DNA of 64,000 nucleotides from Verrucomicrobiales bacterium (GCA_024636835.1 JAGXGH010000139.1:1-64000), one strand, 5' to 3'. Counted from the first letter of the stretch, positions 27,649-37,808 are shown. Notes: generated by a model from the sequence alone, not told the origin. Translations and numbers: made by a program.

Positions 27649-29028
27649 ATGGAATCCACCTCCATACCCCCAAGCTCACTCAGCGTAAGAGCTTCAACCC
27701 ACACACTCCCAACGGGATGGAGTGACAACGCCGTGTTCGTAGCCAACCTGCTCGGGATGTTTTTTGAGAACGACGCGCAGTCAAAATTGCTCGCCAAAGT
27801 GATTGGTGAAGTCGACACATACGGCGGGCGTCTACTTCCCATCATCGACCTTCTTTACCGCGGTGAAGGCCAAAATCTTCTCGTCCTCGAGCGCGAGCCT
27901 TCTCTTCATCTCTCAAAGTTCTTTACCGATGTCGCAGGACTGACAATTCCTGAAACCGTCGTTCTTCCCCATCGCGAATACCTCGACTACCAGCGCAACA
28001 GCATCGTTTCCTCTGCACTTGAAACCATCATTAATCACCCCTCACCCCGCATCGACGGATACGTCACCGACACCACCTTGATCTCCCTTGCCGAGCAAGC
28101 CGGCAAGCGAACATTCTCAACAAGAGCAGGCAGTCGGGGTGGAAATAACAAACGAAAACTACATAAACATATCGAGCAATCCGGTCTTCCCATCCCCGCC
28201 ACAGAAATCGCCGATTCCCCGTCCGACATCCCCCGTTGCCTCGACACACTTGCTCGATGCGGATTTCGCGCTGCCGTGGTCAAAGCTGCACTGGGCGCGT
28301 CTGGAATCGGCTTGGTGAAAGTCCCGGAAATCAACGAGGCAAACATAAGTGCGTTGGAAATCCCCGAGCACTTTTTCCACGATGGCCCGTGCCTCGTTCA
28401 AGGATGGCTGGAAGTTGGACGCAACGGAATAACACAAATCCATAGTCCCAGCGCACAATTATTCCTCGACGACGACTCGCTTCACATCTTTGATCTCACC
28501 GAGCAAATCCTTTCCGGCGCGTCCACTCACCAAGGCAACGAATCCCCGCCCAAGTATTTCTCCGATCATCCTGATTACGCTCCCGAACTCATTCGCCAAG
28601 CCGAAGTCGCTGGACGCTGGCTTCACGAACAAGGATATCGCGGCACCGCCAGCGTCGACTTCCTACTGACCGAGACCGACAACGACTTCACTGTGTATGT
28701 CTGCGAGATCAATGCCCGTGTCACCGGAGCCACTTACCCCTCATTTCTCGCCAAGCACTTTCTTCCCGACGGCGCGTGGCTGCTGCGCAACCTACGCTTC
28801 GACAGTCCTGTGACTGATATGGAACTCCTGCGCCTCCTCGATGACTCCAATGATTTATTCATTCCCGGCGAGAGCGAACACGGCGTCTTCCCCGTCAATT
28901 TCAACTTCGATAAAACCGGCCTCGTCACCAAAGGTCAGTTTCTTTGCATGGCTCCAAGTAATAAAGAAAGTCGTCATCTCCTGCGCATGGCAAGAATTGA
29001 CCTGCCCTGCCAAACAGACCGCGACTAA
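27649..29028 (+). CDS. ATP-grasp carboxylate-amine ligase
   Basis: 459 residues. The N-terminal about 160 residues look like a pre-ATP-grasp domain. The ATP-grasp fold follows, with the nucleotide-binding lysine near K212 (AAVVKAALGASGIGLVKV) and the metal-binding segment VCEINARVTGATYPSF (E353, N355). The latter resembles the EIN-R-GGTTHP type of peptide ligase related to PGM1, so it may couple an amino acid or peptide to an amine (inference). It is 17 bp before an M20 peptidase gene. The product is unknown. Confidence 0.8.
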   Translation: MESTSIPPSSLSVRASTHTLPTGWSDNAVFVANLLGMFFENDAQSKLLAKVIGEVDTYGGRLLPIIDLLYRGEGQNLLVLEREPSLHLSKFFTDVAGLTIPETVVLPHREYLDYQRNSIVSSALETIINHPSPRIDGYVTDTTLISLAEQAGKRTFSTRAGSRGGNNKRKLHKHIEQSGLPIPATEIADSPSDIPRCLDTLARCGFRAAVVKAALGASGIGLVKVPEINEANISALEIPEHFFHDGPCLVQGWLEVGRNGITQIHSPSAQLFLDDDSLHIFDLTEQILSGASTHQGNESPPKYFSDHPDYAPELIRQAEVAGRWLHEQGYRGTASVDFLLTETDNDFTVYVCEINARVTGATYPSFLAKHFLPDGAWLLRNLRFDSPVTDMELLRLLDDSNDLFIPGESEHGVFPVNFNFDKTGLVTKGQFLCMAPSNKESRHLLRMARIDLPCQTDRD

Positions 29029-29045
29029 GAACTCCTTTAATCCTC

Positions 29046-30179
29046 ATGCCCATCGACCCACAACGCCTTCGAGAACGCCTCATACAACTCACCCGCGACC
29101 TCGTTCTCATCGAAAGCACCGACAACCTCCCAAAAGAACGCCAACGCTGCTTCCAACTCATCACCAACCACCTCGAAGAAATTCATAATCTGGACATCCT
29201 CATGCATGAAAACGCGGGATACGAATCCCTGGTCGCGATGCCTTCGGGAGTCACTATTCCCGACGTTTTGCTCTGCGGACACCTCGACGTAGTTCAACAC
29301 CTCGTCCCGGGCAGCTATCAATCTGAACTTCGCGATCAGCGTATTTACGGTCCCGGCGCAGGTGATATGAAGGGGCAGTTGGCAATCATGATCGAGTTAC
29401 TTCGTCTTCTTCATCGAGACCACGAGGGAATTAGCGTTGGCATCGCCATCACATCGGATGAAGAGCGCGGCGGCCAGCATGGTGTCCGCTACCTTGTCGA
29501 CGAAGTCGGTCTGCGCTGCGGTGTCGCCATCATTCCAGACGGGGGATCGCCCTGCGATGTTACCGAAGAAGAAAAGGGCATCATTCATCTGCGACTGAGT
29601 TCCAGAGGACGCTCCGCACATGCTGCGCGTCCCTGGCTGGGAGTCAACGCGTTGGATAACTTGATTGAGTCTCTCCAGAACCTTCGCCAACATTTCGCGA
29701 GATTCCTTCCCGATCATATCGTAGCCGAAGATACCGGTACACACTGGTTTAGCACATGCACTCCCAGCGTCCTATCCACCGCCAACGACAGCCCCAACCG
29801 CATACCGGATGCCGCTGAAGCCATCGTTGATATTCGTTTTGTCCCTCCCCACACCTCTGGATCAATTCTCGCCGACATCCATAAATTGCTCGTGAAAGAT
29901 GTCGTCGCCGAGCCGATTATCATCGCCGAACCCAGCCATCTCGCTCCGGATCCACTCTATTTAGAGATCAGCGAAACCGTGCTTGGAAAGCCGCCCCGAT
30001 TGATCAAAGCCTCCGGCGGAAGCGATGGTCGATACTTCGCCCACGCCGGAATACCCGTCATTCTCTCCAGACCCTTGGTGGGCAACCTCCACGGCCGCGA
30101 CGAATGGATCGATGTGGATTCCATGATGGATTACTACGAAATCTGCCAGAAGTATATCCTTCGCAAGTGTGGGGACTAG
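29046..30179 (+). CDS. M20-family metallopeptidase (ArgE/DapE-like)
   Basis: 377 residues. Zinc-site motifs are intact: LLCGHLDVVQH, GAGDMKGQLAIMI (bridging Asp), SDEERGG (general base and ligand Glu), PDGGSPCDVTEEEKG and NLHGRDEW (C-terminal His ligand). The dimerisation domain lies between (SSRGRSAHAARPWLG). M20 enzymes remove acyl or aminoacyl groups from amino acids and dipeptides. Adjacent to the ATP-grasp ligase, it may trim the ligase product or a protected intermediate (inference). ATG 29046 directly precedes the conserved region. Confidence 0.9.
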   Translation: MPIDPQRLRERLIQLTRDLVLIESTDNLPKERQRCFQLITNHLEEIHNLDILMHENAGYESLVAMPSGVTIPDVLLCGHLDVVQHLVPGSYQSELRDQRIYGPGAGDMKGQLAIMIELLRLLHRDHEGISVGIAITSDEERGGQHGVRYLVDEVGLRCGVAIIPDGGSPCDVTEEEKGIIHLRLSSRGRSAHAARPWLGVNALDNLIESLQNLRQHFARFLPDHIVAEDTGTHWFSTCTPSVLSTANDSPNRIPDAAEAIVDIRFVPPHTSGSILADIHKLLVKDVVAEPIIIAEPSHLAPDPLYLEISETVLGKPPRLIKASGGSDGRYFAHAGIPVILSRPLVGNLHGRDEWIDVDSMMDYYEICQKYILRKCGD

Positions 30180-30232
30180 CATACGACAAGCACAATGCAG
30201 TATAGCTGCGCCCTCTGTCTTCACTTCTCCAC

Positions 30233-33200
30233 CTAGTCCTCAGAATCCGACTTTTTAGAAGTCTTCTCGACCATCAACTGAATGACATAGAAGAGTAGCG
30301 GCACAACAACCATACTGAGTAAAGTCGCCGCAAGCATTCCGCCGAAAACCGCGGTGCCGAGCACTTTACGCGATTCCGCACCCGCACCAGACGCGATCAC
30401 CAGTGGCAACACTCCAAGGATGAAGGAGAGCGCCGTCATCATCACAGCGCGGAATCGAAGTCGCACAGCCTCCACTGCAGAGTCAGCCAATCCCATCCCC
30501 TCATCCCGCTTCACCTTGGCAAATTCCGTGATCAAAATCGCGGTCTTGGTCGACATCGCGATGAGCAGGATAATTCCGATCTGGGTATAGACGTTGTTCT
30601 CCATGCCACGCACCATGATCGCCGCTACGGCGCCAAAAATCGCAAGCGGAACTGATAAGCAGACGGAAATCGGCAGCGTCCAACTTTCATACTGGGCGGC
30701 AAGCACGAGATACGCCATCAGAACGGCAAAGCCAAACACAAGCCCAAGCCCACTGTTCGCCGCCAGCTTTTCTTGGAACGAAAGATCCGACCAAGCGAAG
30801 TCCATACTCGGCGGCAACATTTGTGCGGAGTATTGCTCCATCAAATTCATCGCCTCACCAGAACTCGATCCGGGAGCAGGGCTTCCAAGAATTTTGACTG
30901 AAGGAGACATGTTAAATCGAGTGATCGTCTGCGGCCCTAGAGTCTCTTTGAATGCGGCAACCGCTCCCAAGGGGATCATTTGCCCGTCAGCTCCCCGCAA
31001 CGGCAAATTGGACAGGTCCGACAAATCATCGCGATACTCACCGTCCGCTTGGACGGTGACTTTATAAATCCGCCCAAACATGGTGAAGTCGTTGACGTAA
31101 GAAGAACCAAGATAGATTTGCATCGCCTCATTCACCGCCGCGACCGATGTTCCCGTCCGCATCACTTGATCGCGATCAATATCCACATCCACCTGAGGAA
31201 CAGTCGCGCGGAAAGTCGTCCGGACGCCATTGAGCAGTGGGTCTTTATTCGCTGCCACGATAAGCTCACCAGCGACATTTTGCAGTTGCTCACTGCCTAC
31301 CCCTTGTCGGTCTTGCAGCATGTAGGTAAATCCACCTGACACACCTACTCCAGGAAGTGAAGGCATCGCAAAGGCAAACGCCGCTCCCTCTTGGATCGAC
31401 ATCAAACCACCCTGTAAGCGCTTTAATATAGCCTGCTGATGTTGACTTGGATCACCGCGCTCCTCCCATGGCTTAAAGGTAAGCACCGCGAATCCTGTGT
31501 TTGCCGAAGCGGCACCGTCAACGATGGAATAACCCGCAATCGACAGCGTATTATCAACCTCATCCATCCCTCTGGTAATTTCCTCCACCTTCCGCATCAC
31601 CATTTCCGTGCGCTCCAGTGTCGCACCGTCCGGCAGTTGAATCCCGACCATGCAGTAACCTTCGTCTTCCTGGGGAACGAAACCTTGTGGCAAACTGTTC
31701 AGCCCTTTGACCGACAAGACCGAAATCGCAATGAATGCAACCACCCCAACAACCGCCAAACGAATCGCCGCACGCACGAGCATTCGATAAAAGCTATTCG
31801 ATGCATCGACCATGCGATTGAACCCTTTGAAAATTCCACGCGGCTCCTTCGGGTTATGCTTCAATAGCACACCGCACAAAGCGGGGCTCAAGGTCAATGC
31901 GTTGATCGAACTAAAGACCGTAGCTACCGCGATGGTGATCGCGAATTGTTTAAACATCGTGCCTGTGATGCCAGCGATCATCGCTGTCGGAACAAAAACG
32001 GAGAGTAACACCAGCGTTGTAGCGACAACGGGGCCTGAGACTTCTTTCATCGCTTTGATCGCAGCTTCTTTCGGAGCTAGGCCGGCAGCCAAGTGCACCG
32101 AAGTATTTTCGACTACGATAATCGCGTCATCGACGACGATTCCGATCACCAACACCAAGCCGAACAAAGTCAGAATATTCAATGAGAACCCCATCAACAA
32201 GAGCACCGAAAACGCACCAATCAATGAAACCGGGATAGTGATCAGCGGGATGAGCGTCGCCCGTGCATCTTGAAGGAAAAGATAAACCGTGAGCACCACG
32301 AGAATGAGCGTAGCGACAAGGGTGATCACCACTTCCTTGATCGAAGCGTTGATGACATCTGTCGAATCGTAAACAATTCGGTGCGCCACGTCTTGGGGGT
32401 ATTTTTCCTCCAGTTCGGCGAGTTTCGCCCGCACACCATCTGCCACGGCAATCAGATTGGAGCCTGGGATTTGATAGATCGCAAGGGTCGCCGACGCCGC
32501 ACCATTGAGACTCGATGCCGTGGTGTAGCTATCAGAGCCGAGCTCAACCCGCGCCACGTCGCGTAGACGGATCACTCCATCTTCAGAAGAGCTTCGCACG
32601 ACAATATTCTCAAACTCATCAACCGTTGTGAGACGACCTTGCGTGCCGAGCACATACTCGTAGGCAGTTCCGGTAGGAACAGGTGAACCACCGATTCTTC
32701 CCGCGCCGACCTGCACATTCTGCTCGCGAATCGCCTGTAAAACTTCAGCCGCGGCCACATTACGCGAGCGCAATAGATCCGGATCGAGCCAAATCCTCAT
32801 GGCAAACTCACCAGCACCGAAAATCCCGACATCACCAACTCCATCCACTCGAAGCAAATCATCCCGCAAGTTCAAGCTCGCGTAGTTCGACAAAAACGCC
32901 GCGTCGTAGCTTCCATTCGGAGAAACCAAACCAATAAACATCACCGTATCCGTAGACTTTTTCTTTACGGATACGCCCGTCTTTTGAACCTCCGCCGGCA
33001 GGCGAGGCTCCGCTTTGGTAACGCGGTTTTGAACCAGTACGTTGGCCGTATCCAAATCGGTGCCGGGTGCAAACGTCACCGTCAGGTTCATCGACCCGTC
33101 GTTGCCGCTCACAGAGTTCATGTAGAGCATATTCTCCACCCCGTTGACCTCTTTCTCAATGGTCGCTGCAACCGTCTCCGCGACTGTCTCCGCATCGCCT

Positions 33201-33355
33201 CCAGGACAGAATGCCGAAATCTGAATGGTCGGTGGAGCTAAATCCGGATAACGAGAGATTGGCATCTTGAAGAGCGCAACAGCACCCAAGACGACAATCA
33301 CAATCGAGATCACAGCGGCGAATACAGGTCGCCTGATGAAGAATGCACTAAACAT
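30233..33355 (-). CDS. RND multidrug efflux permease (HAE1/AcrB-like)
   Basis: Inner-membrane proton-drug antiporter, 1040 residues. N-terminal FFIRRPVFAAVISIVIVVLGA, the TM4 segment GLVLVIGIVVDDAIIVVENTSVH with the proton-relay Asp pair, and the second repeat are all present. Expected to export lipophilic drugs, bile-like compounds or toxic metabolites through the partner adaptor and channel. It is the last gene of a three-gene operon, 6 bp after the adaptor. Confidence 0.96.
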   Translation of the reverse strand: MFSAFFIRRPVFAAVISIVIVVLGAVALFKMPISRYPDLAPPTIQISAFCPGGDAETVAETVAATIEKEVNGVENMLYMNSVSGNDGSMNLTVTFAPGTDLDTANVLVQNRVTKAEPRLPAEVQKTGVSVKKKSTDTVMFIGLVSPNGSYDAAFLSNYASLNLRDDLLRVDGVGDVGIFGAGEFAMRIWLDPDLLRSRNVAAAEVLQAIREQNVQVGAGRIGGSPVPTGTAYEYVLGTQGRLTTVDEFENIVVRSSSEDGVIRLRDVARVELGSDSYTTASSLNGAASATLAIYQIPGSNLIAVADGVRAKLAELEEKYPQDVAHRIVYDSTDVINASIKEVVITLVATLILVVLTVYLFLQDARATLIPLITIPVSLIGAFSVLLLMGFSLNILTLFGLVLVIGIVVDDAIIVVENTSVHLAAGLAPKEAAIKAMKEVSGPVVATTLVLLSVFVPTAMIAGITGTMFKQFAITIAVATVFSSINALTLSPALCGVLLKHNPKEPRGIFKGFNRMVDASNSFYRMLVRAAIRLAVVGVVAFIAISVLSVKGLNSLPQGFVPQEDEGYCMVGIQLPDGATLERTEMVMRKVEEITRGMDEVDNTLSIAGYSIVDGAASANTGFAVLTFKPWEERGDPSQHQQAILKRLQGGLMSIQEGAAFAFAMPSLPGVGVSGGFTYMLQDRQGVGSEQLQNVAGELIVAANKDPLLNGVRTTFRATVPQVDVDIDRDQVMRTGTSVAAVNEAMQIYLGSSYVNDFTMFGRIYKVTVQADGEYRDDLSDLSNLPLRGADGQMIPLGAVAAFKETLGPQTITRFNMSPSVKILGSPAPGSSSGEAMNLMEQYSAQMLPPSMDFAWSDLSFQEKLAANSGLGLVFGFAVLMAYLVLAAQYESWTLPISVCLSVPLAIFGAVAAIMVRGMENNVYTQIGIILLIAMSTKTAILITEFAKVKRDEGMGLADSAVEAVRLRFRAVMMTALSFILGVLPLVIASGAGAESRKVLGTAVFGGMLAATLLSMVVVPLLFYVIQLMVEKTSKKSDSED

Positions 33356-33361
33356 GATCGA

Positions 33362-34573
33362 TTAATCTTTGGGAGCTTGTCCCTCGGTGGTCACCGCGGG
33401 TTTACGCTCTTGTGGCGAGACCACGGCACCTTCGCGGGCACGCTGCAGACCAGCCACGATGACGGATTCTGATCCATCGACGCCATCGAGGATCACACTC
33501 ATTTTCTTACCTTCCGTAGCGTTGAGCGGCAGATTTTTACCAACTTTCACACCACGTCGCTGAACCACGCCCCCCTCACCAACAACCCACACAAACGAAC
33601 CAGCAAGGTCGCGAAGAATGGACTCCGATGGGAGCACATAGGCTTTTGTCTTATCTGGTTGCGTCGGATCGGGACGGACCGGCACGCCGACCATACCATA
33701 AAGACCTGCCGCAATCTCAGCATCTGGATTCTCAAACACAGCGCGCACTTTGTTGGTGCGCGTCCTCGCGTCCACCTCGTTATCGAGGAAATCAATCCGT
33801 CCCGTGTGTTTATAAACCCGACCATCAGCCAAGGTCAGGCGAATCTCTAAGCTCTTGAGAATAGATGCCACGTCTTGGTCGGCACGCGCACTAAAGTAGT
33901 CGAGCATCCTACGCTCGGGAACCTCGAAGTAAGCATAAATCTTCGAGTCGTCGATCACGGTTGTGAGCAGCGTCGGCTCTGAGTAACCTACGAGGTTTCC
34001 AATAGAAACGAATGCCCGAGATACCCGTCCATCAACTGGTGATAACAGCTTTGTGTAGCCTAAATTAATTTCTGCGTTCTGCAGTTTCGCTTTTGATTGC
34101 TGAACCGATGCCATCGCCTGCGCCAATTCCGCCGAGGCAATTTCCACATCGATTTCGGAGATAGCCTTGCTCTCTAGTGCTGATGAGAATCGATCGAAAC
34201 GCTTTTGCGCCAACTCTTGACCAGCCACAGCCCGGCTGACATCCGCCTTCGCTGCATTGAGTGCTTGCTCAAACGGCTCAGGCTCAATCTGAAACAGCGG
34301 CTCGCCTTTTTTCACCAACTCGCCATCGGTGAAAAACTGTTCGGTTAACACACCAGCCACCCGCGCACGGACTTCATTCAAGCTGATTGCCTCTAGGGTC
34401 GCTGGATGTTCAGCGTAAACTGTCGCCTCGCGAAAATCAGGCATCATAACGGTCACAGGCGGTGGTGGCGGCGCTTGTGGCGGTGCCTTCTTACCACAGG
34501 AGGCAAAGCTCAATACTGTGACCATAGCCATCAGCGGCCAGCCACGCTTGGAGATCAATTTCACCCTCTTCAT
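33362..34573 (-). CDS. RND efflux periplasmic adaptor (AcrA/MexA-like)
   Basis: 403 residues with a lipobox (VLSFASCGKK, C26), so probably inner-membrane-anchored. Order: barrel/lipoyl strands (VRARVAGVLTEQFFTDG), alpha-helical hairpin (about 95-170), second lipoyl half (INLGYTKLLSPVDGRVSRAFV) and C-terminal barrel. It bridges the permease and the outer channel. Its start overlaps the outer-channel stop by 4 bp (ATGA), indicating coupling. Confidence 0.94.
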   Translation of the reverse strand: MKRVKLISKRGWPLMAMVTVLSFASCGKKAPPQAPPPPPVTVMMPDFREATVYAEHPATLEAISLNEVRARVAGVLTEQFFTDGELVKKGEPLFQIEPEPFEQALNAAKADVSRAVAGQELAQKRFDRFSSALESKAISEIDVEIASAELAQAMASVQQSKAKLQNAEINLGYTKLLSPVDGRVSRAFVSIGNLVGYSEPTLLTTVIDDSKIYAYFEVPERRMLDYFSARADQDVASILKSLEIRLTLADGRVYKHTGRIDFLDNEVDARTRTNKVRAVFENPDAEIAAGLYGMVGVPVRPDPTQPDKTKAYVLPSESILRDLAGSFVWVVGEGGVVQRRGVKVGKNLPLNATEGKKMSVILDGVDGSESVIVAGLQRAREGAVVSPQERKPAVTTEGQAPKD

Positions 34574-36012
34574 AATTTAATCGATTTTGACGGCCGCGGG
34601 GCACTTCCCCCCAAGGCTTTGTAAAGACGCGAGTAGGCAGCCGCGAGGCGCCCACGGCTTTCCGCACGATCACCTTCTGACTGCAACACAACCCGCTCGG
34701 AATCGAGCACGTTCTGGAAAGGCAGCAGACCGTCGCTATAGTTTTTGGTGATCAGTTCACGGCTCTTTCTTGCTGAAGTCACTGCATCGTTGAGCAAGGC
34801 AAGACGCTTTCGCTCTTCGGAAATATCAGCCATCGTGCTTTCCACTTCAGCCACTGCCGAGAGCACTGTATTTTCGTAATTACTATAGGCCTCACGCGTG
34901 CGCGATTCCTCAATCCGAATCTGACTACGCACGCGACCAGCATTGAACAAATTCCAACGGAACGCCGGCCCGAACCCATAACTCCTCGATGCAGAGTTGA
35001 GCAAATCTCCACTATCCAAGGCCTGCAGCGCAAACGTGCCACCCAGTGTGAAACGAGGGAACAGATCACCCTTCGCCACGCCGATCTGAGCATTCGCGGC
35101 TGCCACTTGGCGCTCTGCTGCTCGCACATCGGGACGAATTCTCAGCAAGTCCGCAGGTAGACCCGCGGACAGTGTTTTCGACGGCATCGGAATACCAGAA
35201 CGATAACCCACCAAATTCACGGTCTCATCGGGAAACTTCCCAAGCAACACCGCCAAACGACTGATCGCCGCAGCCCGCTGCTGACGAAAACGTGGTAGCA
35301 ATGCCGCAGTATTTGCGTTATTAGCCTTCGCCTGTTCCACATCGATTTCGGTAACAAGACCGGCATCGAAACGCTTGTTCGCTATGCCGAGAGATTCTTG
35401 CTGAGTCTTGAGGTTACGCTGCGTGATGGCAATTTGCTCGTCAATGGTGCGGATTTCCAAATAGGTGACCGCCACCTCGGCGCGCACACTAACCAACACA
35501 TCGCGAAGAAGTTCATCGGCGCTTGCGACGTTGGCTTTCGACGCCTCAACGAGACGACTCCCGCTCCCCCATACATCAACTTCCCAACCAACATCGAAGC
35601 CAGCGAGCCAATTTTCCATCGTCGTTCCACCACTGGGAAGCCCGACGTTTTCCGAACTTCGGGCACGAGTCGCACTTCCTGATCCATCGACAAAAGGAAA
35701 TAGTAGGCTCTGTGAGATCTGGCGTGAGGCGCGTGCTTGAACCAAGCGTTCTCTTGCCACGGCAAGATTGCGGTTCGATTCTTCCGCCGTAGCGATAAGA
35801 CTATTGAGTGTCGTGTCACCGTAGCTCTCCCACCATTGACGCAGAGCATCTCGCTTAGAAGACTGTCCAGACATCGCTGCATCATGCCAAGCATCTGGTG
35901 CCGCCAGAGTCGGCTCGACATAGTCGGGGCCGATCATCATGCATCCCGAAAAAGCAATCGGCAGGGCTACAGCAAAAAGACAAGGCCTAGCGACGGAAGT
36001 AGACATACTCAT
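34570..36012 (-). CDS. Outer membrane efflux channel lipoprotein (NodT/OprM type)
   Basis: 480 residues with a lipobox (FSGCMMIGPDY), then the PDYVEPTLAAPDAW lead typical of NodT-family factors, and two repeats of long helices forming the TolC-like tunnel. It is the first gene of the operon outer channel-adaptor-permease. No regulator gene adjoins, and its upstream region is the repeat-rich stretch 36013-36762. The start could be ATG 36012 or ATG 36006. Confidence 0.93.
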   Translation of the reverse strand: MSMSTSVARPCLFAVALPIAFSGCMMIGPDYVEPTLAAPDAWHDAAMSGQSSKRDALRQWWESYGDTTLNSLIATAEESNRNLAVARERLVQARASRQISQSLLFPFVDGSGSATRARSSENVGLPSGGTTMENWLAGFDVGWEVDVWGSGSRLVEASKANVASADELLRDVLVSVRAEVAVTYLEIRTIDEQIAITQRNLKTQQESLGIANKRFDAGLVTEIDVEQAKANNANTAALLPRFRQQRAAAISRLAVLLGKFPDETVNLVGYRSGIPMPSKTLSAGLPADLLRIRPDVRAAERQVAAANAQIGVAKGDLFPRFTLGGTFALQALDSGDLLNSASRSYGFGPAFRWNLFNAGRVRSQIRIEESRTREAYSNYENTVLSAVAEVESTMADISEERKRLALLNDAVTSARKSRELITKNYSDGLLPFQNVLDSERVVLQSEGDRAESRGRLAAAYSRLYKALGGSAPRPSKSIKL

Positions 36013-36276
36013 AGATAAAGAGGCAAAGTTTACGAGAAGATCACACTCACCGTTTTAGCTCCCATGGGTGAAGCCACAAGGAAAAACGATCCGCTGTCAG
36101 ATTGTGGCGAGTTCCAATTCACAGCCCGGAGCCAAGACAGGAAAATTGTGCCGTCGTCGTAGTGGATAAACCCACAAATCTCACCATGAAGAAAATGAAG
36201 GGATCGACGCTTGGGTTATGCTGTTTTTAGCCGCAAAAAGGCACAAAAGACGCAACATTGGAAGCCAAGGGTTTTC

Positions 36277-36365
36277 TGTAGCAACGTTTTAAAAACGTCG
36301 ATGTGTCGTGCCGGGACGTGCGACTGCCCCGAAGACGAGGTGTTAGCCGACACGTCTAACCTACA
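36277..36365. repeat. Imperfect inverted repeat with nested palindromes
   Basis: Outer ends TGTAG (36277-36281) / CTACA (36361-36365), an internal GTGTCG / CGACAC pair (36303-36308, 36348-36353) and the near-palindrome ACGTTTTAAAAACGT. There is no ORF. It looks like a non-autonomous element or structured intergenic repeat (inference). It lies in the 750-bp gene-free stretch upstream of the efflux operon. Confidence 0.4.
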
Positions 36366-36464
36366 TTTCATGTGACTGCAGCGAAGCGTAAATACGCTCG
36401 TTTGGCGCTGGCAATCCCGCCGCTACTGGATGCTCCGCATTCCAATCTCAAATCTCCAGGTGTC

Positions 36465-36567
36465 ATACCGTCTTCGAATAAAAAGATGACTTTTCTACGC
36501 GCACAAGTCGTTGACGATCAATCAAATCAACTCCCGCTCGCGTCAGATCATTACCAAGATTTGGTAT
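36465..36567 (-). repeat. Dispersed intergenic repeat, copy 2 of 3
   Basis: About 103 bp bounded by ATACC and GGTAT, matching copies at 6894 and 56034. It contains GCGCACAAG, CGATCAATCAAATC and a terminal perfect hairpin TACCAA-gat-TTGGTA. It lies on the 3' side of the minus-strand ThuA gene, 196 bp after its stop. Confidence 0.75.
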
Positions 36568-36594
36568 CAGATAGTATCAGGCGCAAGCCCCACC

Positions 36595-36654
36595 GGTGGC
36601 AGTGGCATCTTGCCGCCTTGCCAAGCACACCCCGTGGCGGTGGCATCCTGCCAC
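36595..36654. repeat. Direct repeat of a GC-rich hairpin unit
   Basis: Two related units of about 20 bp, GGCAGTGGCATCTTGCCGCC and GGCGGTGGCATCCTGCCACC, 18 bp apart. Each can fold weakly on itself (GGCA/TGCC). REP-like. The remainder of 36013-36762 holds nothing assignable. Confidence 0.45.
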
Positions 36655-36762
36655 CAAGCCATTCCCCATTCGAGGTACATTGGCGGTGGCGGTAACTGGT
36701 CGACGTTCGTTCGGCGCTTACAACAGGCTGCTACAGACTCCCCATTCTCCAATCCGCGTTTA

Positions 36763-37767
36763 TCACTCGTCCTTCGGCATGATGGGCGAATCCCATCCCG
36801 CGAGGTCGGAGGGCTTGACGCCTTGGACACAGCCGTCGAAGGAGAAGGTGGTGGGCTGATAGGGGCCGACAAAGCTAATGTTCAGATCGGGTTTAATGAC
36901 GTCTTCCATGCCGAGAGCCCAGAGAGTGCCATTGATGATCATGCGACGGTAGTTCTCGTCGAGGATATCTTCCGATGCACCTTGGGTGGAGTGGAAGACG
37001 CGATGCTTGTCACCATCCTTGTCCTCGTAATGGCGCGTCCAGGTCGATGGCATCGGTGGTTTGCTCTCATCGGGATCAGCGGTAGGATCCATGGTAACGA
37101 GTGGTTGCGAATTGGTGAGGACGGTGAAATCCGGTCCAGGTTTGCCGACATAGGCACCGGCATGGGTGAAGGCATTGTCACCAACTCCCGAAAGAATCAC
37201 ATGCTCTTTCTGTTCGGGGACGATCTGGATGCGAGTTCCTTGCTTGTGGTTGGTTCCGTAGTGGCCAACCCAGGTGTTGCCAAGAATTTGGTGGCCGAAA
37301 CCGTTCTCATATCCTTCGGTTTTCGATTTGAAATCGTATTGCGCGTAGGCCGAGTCTTTTGGGATCTTGAACGCGTGGGAGGACGTTCTCAATCCAACGA
37401 CCGGTCCACCTCGCTCGAGATAAGCCTCGATGTGCGCCATTTCTTCAGCAGGCGGATTGAGGAAACGGGCGAAGATGAAAAACAGATCGGCGTCCTTCAA
37501 AGCAGCCAGCCCGGATATGTTTGACGATCCCGCCTCAATAAACCCATCTTTGTCCACACCGAATACGACCGTGCATTTGAAGCCATGGTGTTTGGCCAGA
37601 ATACGCGCCAACGCCGGAGAAGTTTCCTCGGTGCGGTATTCGTGGTCGCTGGCAAGAAAGACGATGTGCTTGCCCACCCCGGGACCGGAATCACCTTCGT
37701 AAACAATTGAGGTATCTGCCTGAGCGGAAACTGTGAGCATGGCGAGGAGCGTGAATATTTTTTTCAT
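36763..37767 (-). CDS. Exported ThuA-domain protein
   Basis: 334 residues. Signal peptide MKKIFTLLAMLTVSAQA, then a ThuA-like class I glutamine-amidotransferase-fold domain: HIVFLASDHEYRTEE, DADLFFIFARFLNPP, LERGGPVVGLRTSSHAF, and THAGAYVGKPGP. ThuA domains are linked to sugar metabolism and are abundant, often exported, in PVC bacteria next to dehydrogenase-cytochrome proteins, as here. The upstream gene ends 41 bp away; probably one operon. Confidence 0.88.
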   Translation of the reverse strand: MKKIFTLLAMLTVSAQADTSIVYEGDSGPGVGKHIVFLASDHEYRTEETSPALARILAKHHGFKCTVVFGVDKDGFIEAGSSNISGLAALKDADLFFIFARFLNPPAEEMAHIEAYLERGGPVVGLRTSSHAFKIPKDSAYAQYDFKSKTEGYENGFGHQILGNTWVGHYGTNHKQGTRIQIVPEQKEHVILSGVGDNAFTHAGAYVGKPGPDFTVLTNSQPLVTMDPTADPDESKPPMPSTWTRHYEDKDGDKHRVFHSTQGASEDILDENYRRMIINGTLWALGMEDVIKPDLNISFVGPYQPTTFSFDGCVQGVKPSDLAGWDSPIMPKDE

Positions 37768-37808
37768 CAGATAAGTAATGCGTTTGTCGATCTAGATCAG
37801 TGGGTAAG

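Noticed and set aside
36511..37524. Plus-strand open frame of 337 codons
   Set aside because: It is antisense to the ThuA gene and its upstream part is repeat sequence; the translation has no family features.
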